A stretch of DNA of 64,000 bases from Krasilnikovia cinnamomea (lineage in GTDB: Bacteria > Actinomycetota > Actinomycetes > Mycobacteriales > Micromonosporaceae). The notes under the pieces were generated by a model. The model was not told the DNA's origin, searched no databases, and saw only the letters and a list, made by a program, of their open reading frames with translations. This document shows positions 1 through 9,423 of this stretch, piece by piece (positions within the stretch are counted from its first letter, which is position 1; each line of letters begins with the position of its first letter). Made by a program: the position numbers and the translations under genes. The DNA is taken from assembly GCF_004217545.1 (NCBI RefSeq), contig NZ_SHKY01000001.1:6448001-6512000 (forward strand). The letters run 5' to 3'.

Positions 1-2196
1 CGGCACCCGAGGCTGTCACAGCTCGCCGCGGTGCTCGCCGCGCTCGACCCCGCGGTGGCGGTCCGCCGCGAGGTCCGGCCGACGCCGCGGCGGGCCGGGC
101 TGGTGCAGGGCGTGCTGATGCTGCCGATGTTCGCGCTGGTCGGGCTCCGCTGGCTGACCGTCCTGGCGGCGCTGGGCAACGTCCTCGCGGTGCTCACGGC
201 GGCGCCGTGGGCACCGACCGTGTCCTGGTGGTGGGTGGTGCTGGGCTGGGCGGTGCTGTTCAGCCCGCTCGGCCGGATCGGCCTGTCCGCCGGTGCGGCG
301 CGGCTGCTGCTGCGCGGCGTACGCCCGGGCAGCTACCCGCGCGGTGGCGGTGTGCACCTGCGGCTGTGGGCCGCGGAGCGGCTCGCCGAGGTGACCGGCG
401 CGACCAGCGTCGCCGGGGCGTCCTGGATGATCACGTACGCCAGGGCGCTCGGCGCCCAGGTCGGCGTGGACGTGGACCTGCATTCCGCCCCGCCGGTCAC
501 GGGCCTGCTCAAGCTCGGCCGTGGCGCGGCGATCGAGCCGGAGGTCGACCTGTCCGGCCACTGGGTCGACGGCGACGTGGTCCACATCGGCAAGGTGCGC
601 GTCGGCGCGGGTGCCCGGGTCGGGTCCCGCAGCACCCTGATGCCCGGCGCGCGGGTGGGCAAGGGCGCGCGGATCGCCGCCGGCTCGACCGTCGTCGGCG
701 CGGTGCCGGCGAACCAGCGCTGGGCGGGCTCACCGGCGGCACCCGCCGCCGAGGACGCGACCGAGTGGCCCGCCGGGCGCCCCCGGCGCTCGCGGTCGCG
801 GTCCCGCTTCTGGACCGCCGTGTACGGGCTGACCGCGCAGCTGCTGGGCCTGGTGCCGGTGCTGGCCGCCGTGCCGGCGCTCGCGCTGCTCGGCTGGACG
901 CTGACCTACCGGCCGAGCGTGGGCGCCGTGCCGGCCGCCGTCGCGGTCGCGACGCTCGCCTACCTCGTCGGGTACGCGCTGCTGGTGCTCGTCGCCGTCC
1001 GGGCGCTCAGCCTCGGCGTGCGCGCCGGGTACCACCCCGTGCAGGGGCGGGTGGCCTGGCAAGTCTGGGCGACCGAGCGGCTGATGGGGATGGCCCGGGT
1101 CGGGCTGTTCCCGCTCTACGCCAGCCTCTTCACGCCGGTGTGGCTGCGGCTGCTGGGCGCGAAGGTGGGGCGCGGCGTGGAGGCCTCCACGGTGCTGGCG
1201 CTCCCGGCGATGACCACGGTCGACGACGGCGCGTTCCTGGCCGACGACACGATGGTCGCCACGTACGAGCTGAGCCACGGCTGGCTGCGGGTCGCCCCGG
1301 CCCGCATCGGCAAGCAGGCGTTCCTCGGCAACTCCGGGATGGCGGCGCCCGGCCGGTCGGTGCCCAAGCGGGGCCTGGTCGGCGTGCTGTCGTCGGCGCC
1401 GCGCAAGGCGAAGAAGGGTTCGTCGTGGCTGGGCGCACCGCCGATGCCGCTGCGGCGCACCGTCGAGGCGGCCGACACCAGCCGCACCTTCGACCCGCCG
1501 GTCCGGCTGAAACTGGCCCGGGCGGCGGTTGAGTTGTGCCGGATCGTCCCGGTGATGTGCGCCGCCGCCCTCGCCGTCGGTGTGCTGGCCGCGCTCACGT
1601 ACGTGTGGCAGGTCGCCGGGGGTGGGGTGGCCGCGCTGGCCGCCGGGCCGGTGCTGATCGGCGCGACGCTCGTGGCCGCCGCGACCGCGACGGCCGCGAA
1701 GTGGCTGCTGGTCGGGCGGTTCCGGGTCACCGAGCGCGCGCTGTGGACGTCGTTCGTGTGGCGCAGCGAGCTCGCCGACACCTTCGTCGAGGTCCTCGCC
1801 GCGCCGTGGCTGGTGCGCTTCGCGACCGGAACGCCGCTGCTCACGGCGTGGCTGCGCACGCTCGGCGCCACGATCGGCCGGGGTGTCTGGCTGGAGACCT
1901 ACTGGCTGCCCGAGTACGACCTGGTCCGTCTGGGTGATGGCGCCACGGTGAACAGGGGTTGTGTGGTGCAGACCCACCTGTTCCATGATCGTGTCATGAG
2001 TATGGACATGGTGACCCTGGGCGCGGGAGCCGCGCTCGGCCCGCACGGCATCGTTCTGCCCGGCGCGAGCATCGGCGCGCGGACCACCGTCGGGCCCGGC
2101 TCGCTGGTGACCCGCGGCGACGCCGTGCCCGAGGACAGCCGGTGGCTGGGCAACCCGATCGCGACCTGGCCGGTAACGGCCGTCCGCCGGGCATGA
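1..2196 (+). CDS. Pls/PosA-type non-ribosomal peptide synthetase, C-terminal part (5' end outside window)
   Basis: The frame is open from base 1, so the gene starts outside the window; about 731 residues are visible. The first residues look like the end of a carrier domain. They are followed by repeated blocks of two or more membrane segments plus a left-handed beta-helix (hexapeptide-repeat) acyltransferase-like domain, seen near residues 150-240, 400-460 and 640-725. This triplicated membrane/beta-helix tail is the hallmark of the Pls/PosA family (A-T-membrane-tandem C-like domains), which includes epsilon-poly-lysine synthetase. The role would be iterative membrane-bound synthesis of a homopoly-amino acid or similar amide. 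The substrate cannot be predicted because the adenylation domain is missing from the window. The stop codon overlaps the start of the aminopeptidase gene, implying co-translation. Confidence 0.85.
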   Translation, partial: RHPRLSQLAAVLAALDPAVAVRREVRPTPRRAGLVQGVLMLPMFALVGLRWLTVLAALGNVLAVLTAAPWAPTVSWWWVVLGWAVLFSPLGRIGLSAGAARLLLRGVRPGSYPRGGGVHLRLWAAERLAEVTGATSVAGASWMITYARALGAQVGVDVDLHSAPPVTGLLKLGRGAAIEPEVDLSGHWVDGDVVHIGKVRVGAGARVGSRSTLMPGARVGKGARIAAGSTVVGAVPANQRWAGSPAAPAAEDATEWPAGRPRRSRSRSRFWTAVYGLTAQLLGLVPVLAAVPALALLGWTLTYRPSVGAVPAAVAVATLAYLVGYALLVLVAVRALSLGVRAGYHPVQGRVAWQVWATERLMGMARVGLFPLYASLFTPVWLRLLGAKVGRGVEASTVLALPAMTTVDDGAFLADDTMVATYELSHGWLRVAPARIGKQAFLGNSGMAAPGRSVPKRGLVGVLSSAPRKAKKGSSWLGAPPMPLRRTVEAADTSRTFDPPVRLKLARAAVELCRIVPVMCAAALAVGVLAALTYVWQVAGGGVAALAAGPVLIGATLVAAATATAAKWLLVGRFRVTERALWTSFVWRSELADTFVEVLAAPWLVRFATGTPLLTAWLRTLGATIGRGVWLETYWLPEYDLVRLGDGATVNRGCVVQTHLFHDRVMSMDMVTLGAGAALGPHGIVLPGASIGARTTVGPGSLVTRGDAVPEDSRWLGNPIATWPVTAVRRA

Positions 2197-3533
2197 TCTC
2201 GAAGGTGCCGGGGGCTCGCGGCGCCTTGCCCGGTTCCGACCATTCGACCGACTCGTACCTTCCGCAGCACGGCAACGGTGGCTACCGGGTCCAGCACTAC
2301 GACCTCGACCTCGACTACCGGGTCGTGTCGAACCGCGTCGCCGGCCGGGCCACCATCACCGCGGTGGCGAGCCAGTCGTTGTCGCGCTTCACCCTCGACC
2401 TGGGCCGGCTCCGGATCCAGGACATCCGGGTCGACGGGCGGCCGGCGAAATTCGCCCACCGGCCGGACAAGGTGCACATCACGCCCGAGCGCCCGATCTT
2501 CGCGGGCGACACGTTCCGCGTGGACATCCGCTACGGGGGCAGGCCGGTGCCCATCTCCGGCCGGTGGGGCGACATCGGGTGGGACGAACTCACCGACGGC
2601 GCGCTGGTCGCCAGCCAGCCGAACGGTGCGCCGTCGTGGTTTCCCTGCAACGACCAGCCCAGCGACAAGGCCACCTTCCGGGTGGCGCTGACCACCTCGT
2701 CGCTGTACACCGTCCTGGTCACCGGCGATCTCGTCTCGCGCCGGCGCGGCGCGGGCAGCACCACCTGGGTGTACGAGCGACGCGAACCCACCGCCCCGTA
2801 CCTGATGAGCGTCCAGATCGGACGGTACGTGATGGTCGACCTCGCCGTGGGCGGGGTCGTCCAGCGCGCCGCGATCCCGCCCGCGGTGCGGGTCAGGTTC
2901 GCCCACGATTTCGGCCGGCACGGCGAGATCATGGAGGCGCTGCAGCGGCTGTTCGGACCGTACCCGTTCAACGAGTACGTCGTCGTGGTCGCCGACGACG
3001 AACTGGACGATCCGATCGAGGCGCAGGGCATGTCGGTCTTCGGGTCGAACCATGTCGACGGGCGCCGGACGCACGAGCGGCTCGTCGTGCACGAACTGGC
3101 TCACCAGTGGTTCGGCAACAGCCTCACCGTCGCGGACTGGCGGCACATCTGGCTCAACGAGGGCTTCGCCACGTACGCGGAATGGTTGTGGTCCGGCGTC
3201 TGCGGCGATCTGTCCACGGACGCCCTGGCCGCCCACTGGCACGCCCGCGTCGCCGCCCGCCCGATGGACGTCACTCTCGCGAATCCCGGCGTCGAGAAGA
3301 TGTTCGACCAGCGGATCTACAAGCGGGGCGCGCTCACCGTGCACGCGCTGCGCAAACGGGTCGGGGACGAGTCGTTCTTCGCGCTCCTGCGCGCCTGGAC
3401 CGCCGAGCACCGGCACGCGACGGTGACGACCGAGCAGTTCCGCGAGCACGCCCAGCGTTTCGCCAGGGAGCCCCTGGACGACCTGTTCACCGCGTGGCTC
3501 GACAGACCGGCGCTACCGCCCCTGCCCAGGTAG
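2193..3533 (+). CDS. M1-family zinc aminopeptidase
   Basis: A 446-residue protein with the gluzincin motif HELAHQWFGN and, 18 residues on, LNEGFATYAEW, giving the complete His-His-Glu zinc site of M1 aminopeptidases. The N-terminal beta-domain is short but recognisable, and there is no ERAP-like C-terminal domain, so this is a minimal M1 enzyme. No signal peptide or membrane segment is seen, so it is predicted to be cytosolic. The start at 2193 is chosen because its ATGA overlaps the stop of the synthetase; an in-frame upstream start at 2142 lies inside that gene. Known epsilon-poly-lysine-degrading enzymes of Streptomyces are zinc aminopeptidases, so hydrolysis of the synthetase product is a reasonable inference. 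A general peptidase role is not excluded. Confidence 0.88.
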   Translation: MISKVPGARGALPGSDHSTDSYLPQHGNGGYRVQHYDLDLDYRVVSNRVAGRATITAVASQSLSRFTLDLGRLRIQDIRVDGRPAKFAHRPDKVHITPERPIFAGDTFRVDIRYGGRPVPISGRWGDIGWDELTDGALVASQPNGAPSWFPCNDQPSDKATFRVALTTSSLYTVLVTGDLVSRRRGAGSTTWVYERREPTAPYLMSVQIGRYVMVDLAVGGVVQRAAIPPAVRVRFAHDFGRHGEIMEALQRLFGPYPFNEYVVVVADDELDDPIEAQGMSVFGSNHVDGRRTHERLVVHELAHQWFGNSLTVADWRHIWLNEGFATYAEWLWSGVCGDLSTDALAAHWHARVAARPMDVTLANPGVEKMFDQRIYKRGALTVHALRKRVGDESFFALLRAWTAEHRHATVTTEQFREHAQRFAREPLDDLFTAWLDRPALPPLPR

Positions 3534-3553
3534 AAGCCGGGTCGACCCCGGCG

Positions 3554-3585
3554 GGCCGGGGCGAACGCGCGGGGCAGCCCCGGCC
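3554..3585. terminator. Bidirectional hairpin between convergent genes
   Basis: GGCCGGGGC at 3554-3562 pairs perfectly with GCCCCGGCC at 3577-3585 across a 14-nt loop, in the gap between the converging M1 peptidase and cslZ genes. There is no T-run, as is usual in high-GC actinomycetes. Confidence 0.55.
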
Positions 3586-3668
3586 GTCCGGTGGCTTCGC
3601 GGCGGCCGCGGCGCGCCTACCGGTGCTTCCTCCGCACGATACCGCCGCGGCGTGGCCGAGGTCTCCGG

Positions 3669-4793
3669 TCAGGAGCGGCTGAGTCCGAGCGCGTAGTCGG
3701 CCCACCACTGGCCGGCGGGCGGGGCGCCGTTACCGCAGGCGCCGTCGGACTCGCCGGGCCGCTTGATCCACAGGTACGCGTCCACCAGCGGCTGCCCCGT
3801 GTCCGTGGTGGGCGGCTGGCCAAGCCGGCGACCGGGCGGGTTGCACCAGTGCCCGTCGGGCGTGGCGCCGCGCGGGGCGGGCCCGTTGCCGTTGCGGCTG
3901 GTGTCCACCACGAAGTGGGCGCCGCCGAGCCGCTGCGACAGCGCCGTGCCGTACGCGACGTTGTCCGCGGTGGTCTCGAAGTTGGCCACGTTGAGTGCGA
4001 AGCCGTTGCCGCGCTCGATTCCGGCCTCGCGCAGCGCGGTGGCCAGCTGGGCGAGGTCGGTGATCCAGGTGGGGTTGCCCGCGTCGAGGTAGACGGTCAC
4101 GCCGGGGTTTGCGCGCAGCGTGCCGATCGCCTCGGCCAGCAGGGCGAACCGCTCCGCCTTGCGCGCCGCGTCCAGACAGCCCTGCACGGCCTGGGCGACC
4201 GCGTCGGGTTCGAGGATCACCACGGCGCGGTGGCCCCGCAGGGCGTTCGCCATGGCCGCGACGTAGGTGCGGTAGGCGTCCGCGCTGGACGCGCCGCCCC
4301 GGGAGTGCCCGGCGCAGTCGCGGTGCGGAATGTTGTACATCGTCAGGACCGGTAGCCTGCCCGCCCGGGTGGCGGCGGTGACCAGGGCGCGGGCCCGGGC
4401 GGCGGTCCCGCTCGACGCATCGCCGAACCAGGTCGCGGCGGGCTGGTCGGCGATCCGGCGGATCAGCCGGGCGTCCGCGTCCCGGCCGGCCTTCTCGTAC
4501 GCGGTGACCTGCTTCGCCGCCGCGCCGGTCCGGTCGAGGTACAGCGCCGCTCCGGACAACGGCCCGGCGACGCCCGCCGGACCGGACGGCGGTGCGGCCG
4601 CCGCCGGACCGGACGGCGGTGCGACGGCCGGGCCGCCGGGGTGGGCGGACGTGCTCGCCCGCGGGCTCACCGGGTCCTGCCCGGCGTCGCCGCCGCGCCA
4701 GAGCGCCGCCGTCACCACGCCGGCCACGACGACCGCTGCCACCACGGGCAGCAGCCGGGCAGCGGGGCGCGGCGCTCTGGCATGGGCGGCCAC
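3669..4793 (-). CDS. cslZ: Glycoside hydrolase family 6 endoglucanase-like protein (CslZ)
   Basis: A 374-residue GH6 protein with one N-terminal membrane/signal segment (about residues 13-33) and a Pro/Gly/Ala-rich linker before the catalytic domain. NIPHRDCAGHS and ILEPDAVAQ carry the two conserved aspartates of GH6 cellulases. There is no carbohydrate-binding module. The GTG start lies 3 nt after the glxA stop, so it is the third gene of cslA-glxA-cslZ. In Streptomyces this cluster makes and trims a beta-glucan at hyphal tips needed for differentiation and attachment. The role here, trimming the CslA polymer outside the membrane, is inferred from that synteny. Confidence 0.88.
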   Translation of the reverse strand: MAAHARAPRPAARLLPVVAAVVVAGVVTAALWRGGDAGQDPVSPRASTSAHPGGPAVAPPSGPAAAAPPSGPAGVAGPLSGAALYLDRTGAAAKQVTAYEKAGRDADARLIRRIADQPAATWFGDASSGTAARARALVTAATRAGRLPVLTMYNIPHRDCAGHSRGGASSADAYRTYVAAMANALRGHRAVVILEPDAVAQAVQGCLDAARKAERFALLAEAIGTLRANPGVTVYLDAGNPTWITDLAQLATALREAGIERGNGFALNVANFETTADNVAYGTALSQRLGGAHFVVDTSRNGNGPAPRGATPDGHWCNPPGRRLGQPPTTDTGQPLVDAYLWIKRPGESDGACGNGAPPAGQWWADYALGLSRS

Positions 4794-4796
4794 GGA

Positions 4797-6746
4797 TCAG
4801 CTCACCCGCACCCAGCGGGCCACCGACGGCACCTGCTTGTCATCCAGCAGGAACAGCATGTACCAGCCGGAGGGCGCCAGGCCCTTCGCCTTGGGGATGG
4901 ACAGGTCCACGCCGCCCGCCTTCGGGGTGACGTCCAGCGCGACGGAGCGCTGATCCACATCGAGTACGTGGGTGACCGCGCTGGGCCGGACCAGCCGCGC
5001 CTTGGTGATCCGGGCCGGCTGCGGGGTGCCGAACCGCACGGTGGTGCCCCGCTGCACGCGCTGCGGCCCGCTGGTGATGGTCGGCCGCTCACCTTGGTAA
5101 AGGTACGGGGGTGAGTACACCTCGATGCGCTTCTCGAACGTCCCCGGGCCCTTGCCCGCCTCGTCGTACAGCGGGTCGCTGCCCATCGTGACCACCCGGC
5201 CGTCGGGCAGCAGGATCGCCTCGGCGTGGTAGTTGCGGCCCACCCTCGACTCGGCGGCCGTGGCGAAGGCATTGTCGGACGGCCGGTAGATCTGCGCGTT
5301 GTACAGGTCGCTGCGGGTCAGGTTGCCGTACCTGCCGCCGCGGTAGCCCGACGAGCCGCCGGTGGTGAAGACGGTGTCGTCGGGCAGCAGCACCGCGCTC
5401 AGGTAGCGCGCGGGTGCGGGCAGGTCCGGGCCGGGCTGGTAGCGCGGCTTCGGCTGCTTCAGGTCGATGATGTCGGTGCGCCGGGTGGAGACCTCGGACT
5501 CGCCGATCCCGCCGCCGCCGAGGATCATCACCTTCTGGTCCTGCGCGGGCGCCAGCAGCACCGAGGTGCTGGTCTCGGTCAGTCGGGGGTCCCGCAGGCC
5601 GGGCACCTCGGTGAACCTGTTGTTGCGCACGTTCCAGACGCCGGGGGTGCGGCCCACGGTGTCCGAGCCGTAGCCGGCGTTGGAGCCGGAGTAGAAGAGG
5701 TTCCCGTTCTCCATCAGGTGCAGCGCGGGGTAGGTCGGAAACGTCCGCTGGAGTTCGGGTGCGTCGACCCACCGCTTCTGCGAGGCGATGTACTTCTCGT
5801 TGTCGCCCGGGATCATCCGGCCGAACTCGTCCAGGCCGGAGACCGCCAGCACGTCACCGTTGGGCAGTTCGGCCAGCGTCGGGTACCAGCGGTTCTTCAC
5901 CATGTCGCCGACCCGGACGTACCGCTCGGTCAGCGGATCGAACTCGTAGGACTCCTTGTCGCCGCCGTACTCCTGCTTCTCCCGGGTGATCTTGTCGGCG
6001 AGGCCGTAGATGTTGCGCCGGTCCGCTCCGGTCAGACCCTCCACGATGTACTGCTGCGGCGCGGTGACGATGGGGGCGTTGCCCTTCTCGATCGCGTCCA
6101 CGAAGACCTCGACCTCACCGGCGTGGGTCATCACCTTGCCGCCGTGCTTCATCTGGGTGGCCGCGGGCAGGATCACGTCGTCGCGGGTCCGGTACTCGTA
6201 GCCGCCCTGCGAGCGCAGCTTGGTGCCCTTGGCGAAGGCGCGCGGGCCCCCGGTGACGGACTCGTTCTTGAGCTTCATGACGCCGTACGCGTGCTCGATG
6301 TTCTCGGGCAGCACCTCGTACCGCTCGGTGCCGCCCGCGATGAGCAGGTTGCCGTTGGGCAGGAAGGTGTGGCCGGCGCAGAACACGTCGGTGGGCGTCG
6401 GTACCTCGCTGAACTTCTCCGTCGCGGGGTCGTAGAGGACCGTACGGAACGTGCCGGCCTCGAACGCCTCCCGGTTGTTGCCGCTGCCCGCGATGATGAG
6501 CACCTTGCCGGTGTGCAGCAGCGCGGCGTGGATCGCGTTGATCCGGAAGTTCGCGGGCACGGGCAGGTGGGCCCAGTGGCCGTACCGGGCCTTGTAGTCC
6601 GGGCGGTTGATGGTGAAGTCGTGCAGCGCCTCGGCGGCGGCGGCGACCATCGGCCGGTTCACGACCGCGAGGATGCCGAGTACCAGCACGGCGACCAGGC
6701 TGTTGCCCAGCCGGCGGGCGAGCGCGGGACGGGTGCGTTGCCTCAT
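4797..6746 (-). CDS. glxA: GlxA-type radical copper oxidase (galactose-oxidase-like)
   Basis: A 649-residue kelch-propeller oxidase anchored by one N-terminal membrane segment (about residues 16-38), with a C-terminal DUF1929 Ig-like domain. The mononuclear copper-radical residues of the galactose oxidase family are all visible: Cys123 in DVFCAGH and the tyrosine of RWYPT (cross-linked Cys-Tyr pair), the axial Tyr and ligand His of RNYHAEAILL, and the C-terminal ligand His in VTHVLDVDQR. It would oxidise a glycan alcohol to an aldehyde with release of H2O2. The ATG overlaps the cslA stop (ATGA), so translation is coupled to the glucan synthase, as in Streptomyces. A longer open frame continues upstream to 8681, but that part is antiparallel-codon shadow over cslA. 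Confidence 0.92.
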   Translation of the reverse strand: MRQRTRPALARRLGNSLVAVLVLGILAVVNRPMVAAAAEALHDFTINRPDYKARYGHWAHLPVPANFRINAIHAALLHTGKVLIIAGSGNNREAFEAGTFRTVLYDPATEKFSEVPTPTDVFCAGHTFLPNGNLLIAGGTERYEVLPENIEHAYGVMKLKNESVTGGPRAFAKGTKLRSQGGYEYRTRDDVILPAATQMKHGGKVMTHAGEVEVFVDAIEKGNAPIVTAPQQYIVEGLTGADRRNIYGLADKITREKQEYGGDKESYEFDPLTERYVRVGDMVKNRWYPTLAELPNGDVLAVSGLDEFGRMIPGDNEKYIASQKRWVDAPELQRTFPTYPALHLMENGNLFYSGSNAGYGSDTVGRTPGVWNVRNNRFTEVPGLRDPRLTETSTSVLLAPAQDQKVMILGGGGIGESEVSTRRTDIIDLKQPKPRYQPGPDLPAPARYLSAVLLPDDTVFTTGGSSGYRGGRYGNLTRSDLYNAQIYRPSDNAFATAAESRVGRNYHAEAILLPDGRVVTMGSDPLYDEAGKGPGTFEKRIEVYSPPYLYQGERPTITSGPQRVQRGTTVRFGTPQPARITKARLVRPSAVTHVLDVDQRSVALDVTPKAGGVDLSIPKAKGLAPSGWYMLFLLDDKQVPSVARWVRVS

Positions 6747-8497
6747 GCGAACGTCTTCTCCATCGTCGTCGGGGTCGGTATGCGCGGGGCGGCGCCACGG
6801 CGCCGGGCCAGCGTGGCCTGCACTCGCCAGATGGCGATCGGCAGCAGGCAGATCACGAGGTTGAGGCTGGGCCACAGCCACATCGCGCCGTCCACATGCC
6901 CGAGGAACGGCGAGATCGCGAGCAGCGCGCCGAAGAAGGCGGCCCAGAGCAGGCTGTGCCGGAAGGTGCGGGGGCGGTCCGGGCTGGTCGAGTCGCCCTT
7001 GGGGGTCACCACGAAACCGGCCTTGCGGCCGAACAGCGCACCGAAGTACGACGACACGTAGATCGGCGTGGACAGCGTGGAGATCAGCATTCCCGCGGCC
7101 CCGGAGGAGCCGGCCGTCTCGTGCGGGCTCACGTTGTGCCGGCGGTTGAACACGTACAGCCCGATCTGGAAGAGCGCGGCGTCGACGTACAGCATCAGCC
7201 ACACCTGCTGCGGCACCTGCACGCCCTTCGCGCCGAGCAGCAGGTAGCACACCGCCACGGTGGCACCGAGCACCCAGGCGAGCGCGGTCAGCGGGTAGTA
7301 CGACATCAGCAGTCCGTAGTGCAACGCCCGCCCGAATCCGAGCCGCCAGCACAGCTTCGCGAACTGCCGCACGACCACCTCGTCGGTGCCGCGCGACCAG
7401 CGGTGCTGCTGGCTGAAGTAGTCGGTCCAGGACGACGGGCCCTCGCCGACCGCCAGCACGTCCGGGGTGTACACCGAGCGCCAGCGCCGGCCCGTCTCCG
7501 GGTTCTTCGTGCGGTGCAGGACCAGGCTGGTGGCCATGTCCTCGGTGATCGAGTCCTGCAGGCCGCCGATGCTGCGCAGCGCGGAGATGCGCACCGCGTT
7601 GTTCGTGCCGACGAGCATGGCGATGCCCCGCTTGTTGCCGGCGCGCTGGAGCAGCGAGTGGAACAGGTACTGCTGCGACTCGGCCCACCGGGTGACCACG
7701 CCGTCGTAGTTGCCGTACACCTGCGGGCCGACCACGAACGCGACATCGGGGTCGCGGAAGTAGCCGAGCAGCCGCTCGCAGAAGTTGGGTTGCGGCACGT
7801 GGTCCGGGTCGACGGAGACGAACACGTCGTACGCGTCGCCGTGCCGGTCGACCCACGAGTTGTAGTTGCCGTGCTTTGTCCGGGCCTTGTACGCACCCGC
7901 CGGGGTGTTGTACCGCGGCAGCCCGTGCCGCGTGTAGTGGCGTACGCCGATGCGCTCGCACATCGCCCGGACCTCGGGGTCGTCGCCCTCGTCCAGCAGC
8001 CAGACGTCGAATTCGCCGGCGTGCCGGACGTCCTTGGCGGCGACCAGCGTGCGTTCCACCATCTCCAGCGGTTCCTTGCCGGGCACGATGGTGGTCAGGA
8101 AGGCCACCCGCAGTGCGGGGTCGGGGACCACCGGCTGCGGGTCGCGGGCCCACAGGCTCGACAGGCACAGCGTGACCACGTTGATCAGCCGGAACAGTTC
8201 GATCAGGACGGTGGCGACGATCATGAAGATGGTCGCGCCGAACAGGACGGGATGCAGGCCCGAGTCGGGCAGGTCGATGGCGGCCAGCAACCAGCCGAAG
8301 AACGTGCTCTCGAACGCGAAAGCGAACAAGGTAATCAGCACGGTGGCAATCGGGCGACGCCGGGCAAGCCGGCGCATTCTTACCCGGTACGGAGTGGACT
8401 GCGCGGGCTGCTCCGCGGGACCGGCCAGCATGCTGTACTCGCTGTAGCTGTACCCGTCCGTACCGGCGCCTGGCTGCGGGTTGGGCACAGGGCTCAT
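6743..8497 (-). CDS. cslA: Cellulose-synthase-like glycosyltransferase (CslA)
   Basis: A GT2 membrane glycosyltransferase of about 584 residues. It has two N-terminal membrane helices, a cytosolic catalytic domain with the DxD-type VDPDHVPQPN, the TED motif and QQHRWSRG (Q/RxxRW), and then a bundle of C-terminal helices. This is the cellulose/beta-glucan synthase architecture, with UDP-glucose the expected donor. Two ATGs compete. The first (8503) abuts the ribosome site GGAGG with no spacing, while the ATG at 8497 has a 6-nt spacer, so 8497 is preferred. It is first in the csl operon. The 290-nt gap upstream, to the response-regulator gene, contains no gene but has an AT-richer patch at 8732-8755 that may hold the promoter. 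Confidence 0.92.
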   Translation of the reverse strand: MSPVPNPQPGAGTDGYSYSEYSMLAGPAEQPAQSTPYRVRMRRLARRRPIATVLITLFAFAFESTFFGWLLAAIDLPDSGLHPVLFGATIFMIVATVLIELFRLINVVTLCLSSLWARDPQPVVPDPALRVAFLTTIVPGKEPLEMVERTLVAAKDVRHAGEFDVWLLDEGDDPEVRAMCERIGVRHYTRHGLPRYNTPAGAYKARTKHGNYNSWVDRHGDAYDVFVSVDPDHVPQPNFCERLLGYFRDPDVAFVVGPQVYGNYDGVVTRWAESQQYLFHSLLQRAGNKRGIAMLVGTNNAVRISALRSIGGLQDSITEDMATSLVLHRTKNPETGRRWRSVYTPDVLAVGEGPSSWTDYFSQQHRWSRGTDEVVVRQFAKLCWRLGFGRALHYGLLMSYYPLTALAWVLGATVAVCYLLLGAKGVQVPQQVWLMLYVDAALFQIGLYVFNRRHNVSPHETAGSSGAAGMLISTLSTPIYVSSYFGALFGRKAGFVVTPKGDSTSPDRPRTFRHSLLWAAFFGALLAISPFLGHVDGAMWLWPSLNLVICLLPIAIWRVQATLARRRGAAPRIPTPTTMEKTFA

Positions 8498-8787
8498 CGA
8501 CATCCTCCACGTCGGACGGGCGCGCCTGGCCGGAACGGACGACCGGGTGGCGGCTGACGAGCGAGCGCCGCCGGTGGTGCTCGCACTGATCCGCAGCCAT
8601 TACTGTCCGCAGTCGCCAGGTTGCGTCCACATTGCTGTGACCTGCGGTGATGACCTTGGGCTCGGTCAGACAGTTGCACACCGCGACGGCGGATGCCTAG
8701 GCGAGGACGGTTCAGGAGAGCATCGTCACGAAAATGAATACCTACATATCCGGATACGTCCGGCTATGGGCGGCAGCGTCGAGTGGG

Positions 8788-9423
8788 CTACGCGTTGAGG
8801 TAGGTGAGGACCGCCAGCACCCGCCGGTTGTCGTCGTCCGAGGGCGGCATGCCCAGCTTCGTGAAGATGTTGTTGATGTGCTTGCTGACGGCCTTCTCCG
8901 TGATGAACAGCGTCGCCGCGATGGCCGCGTTCGACCGGCCCTCCGCCATCTCGCCGAGCACCTCGCGCTCCCGGGCGGTCAGCCCGGCCAGCGGCTCCCG
9001 GCGGGCCAGCAGCTGCGACACCACCTCCGGATCCATGGCGGTGCCGCCGTCGGCGACGCGGCGCACCGCGTCTATGAACTGCGCGACGTTCGAGATCCGG
9101 TCCTTGAGCAGGTATCCGACCCCACCGTTGCGGTCGCTGAGCAACTCGCGGGCGTACAGCGGCTCGACGTGCTGGGAGAGCACCAGGACCGGCAGGCCGG
9201 GCACCTGGCCGCGAGCCGCGATCGCGGCCTGCAGCCCCTCGTCGGTGAAGGTCGGCGGCAGCCGCACGTCGACCACGGCGACGTCCGGCCGGTGCCGGAT
9301 CAGCGCCGGCAGCAACGCCGGTCCGTTGTCGACCGCCTCGACCACCTCGAACTCGAAGGCCTCCAGCAGCCGGGTCAGGCCGTCCCGGAGGAGGGCGAGG
9401 TCTTCGGCGAGGACAACACGCAC
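8788..9423 (-). CDS. NarL/FixJ-family response regulator
   Basis: A 211-residue protein with an N-terminal receiver domain (acidic pair ED at 7-8, phospho-acceptor Asp52 in VVDVRLPP, Lys in YLLKDRI) and a C-terminal LuxR helix-turn-helix (LTAREREVLGEMAEGRSN... KHINNIFTKLG). It starts at GTG 9423 with GGAG upstream and overlaps the 3' end of the kinase gene by 49 nt in a different frame, so the pair is tightly coupled. Probable targets are its own divergent region and the desaturase gene, and possibly the csl operon 290 nt downstream on the same strand. Confidence 0.9.
   Translation of the reverse strand: MRVVLAEDLALLRDGLTRLLEAFEFEVVEAVDNGPALLPALIRHRPDVAVVDVRLPPTFTDEGLQAAIAARGQVPGLPVLVLSQHVEPLYARELLSDRNGGVGYLLKDRISNVAQFIDAVRRVADGGTAMDPEVVSQLLARREPLAGLTAREREVLGEMAEGRSNAAIAATLFITEKAVSKHINNIFTKLGMPPSDDDNRRVLAVLTYLNA

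Noticed and set aside
6747..8681. Very long minus-strand open frame running upstream of glxA over cslA
   Set aside because: Its translation is Arg/Ala/Gly-rich with no family motif, while the overlapping frame encodes an intact GT2 synthase. High-GC codon use leaves shadow frames open.
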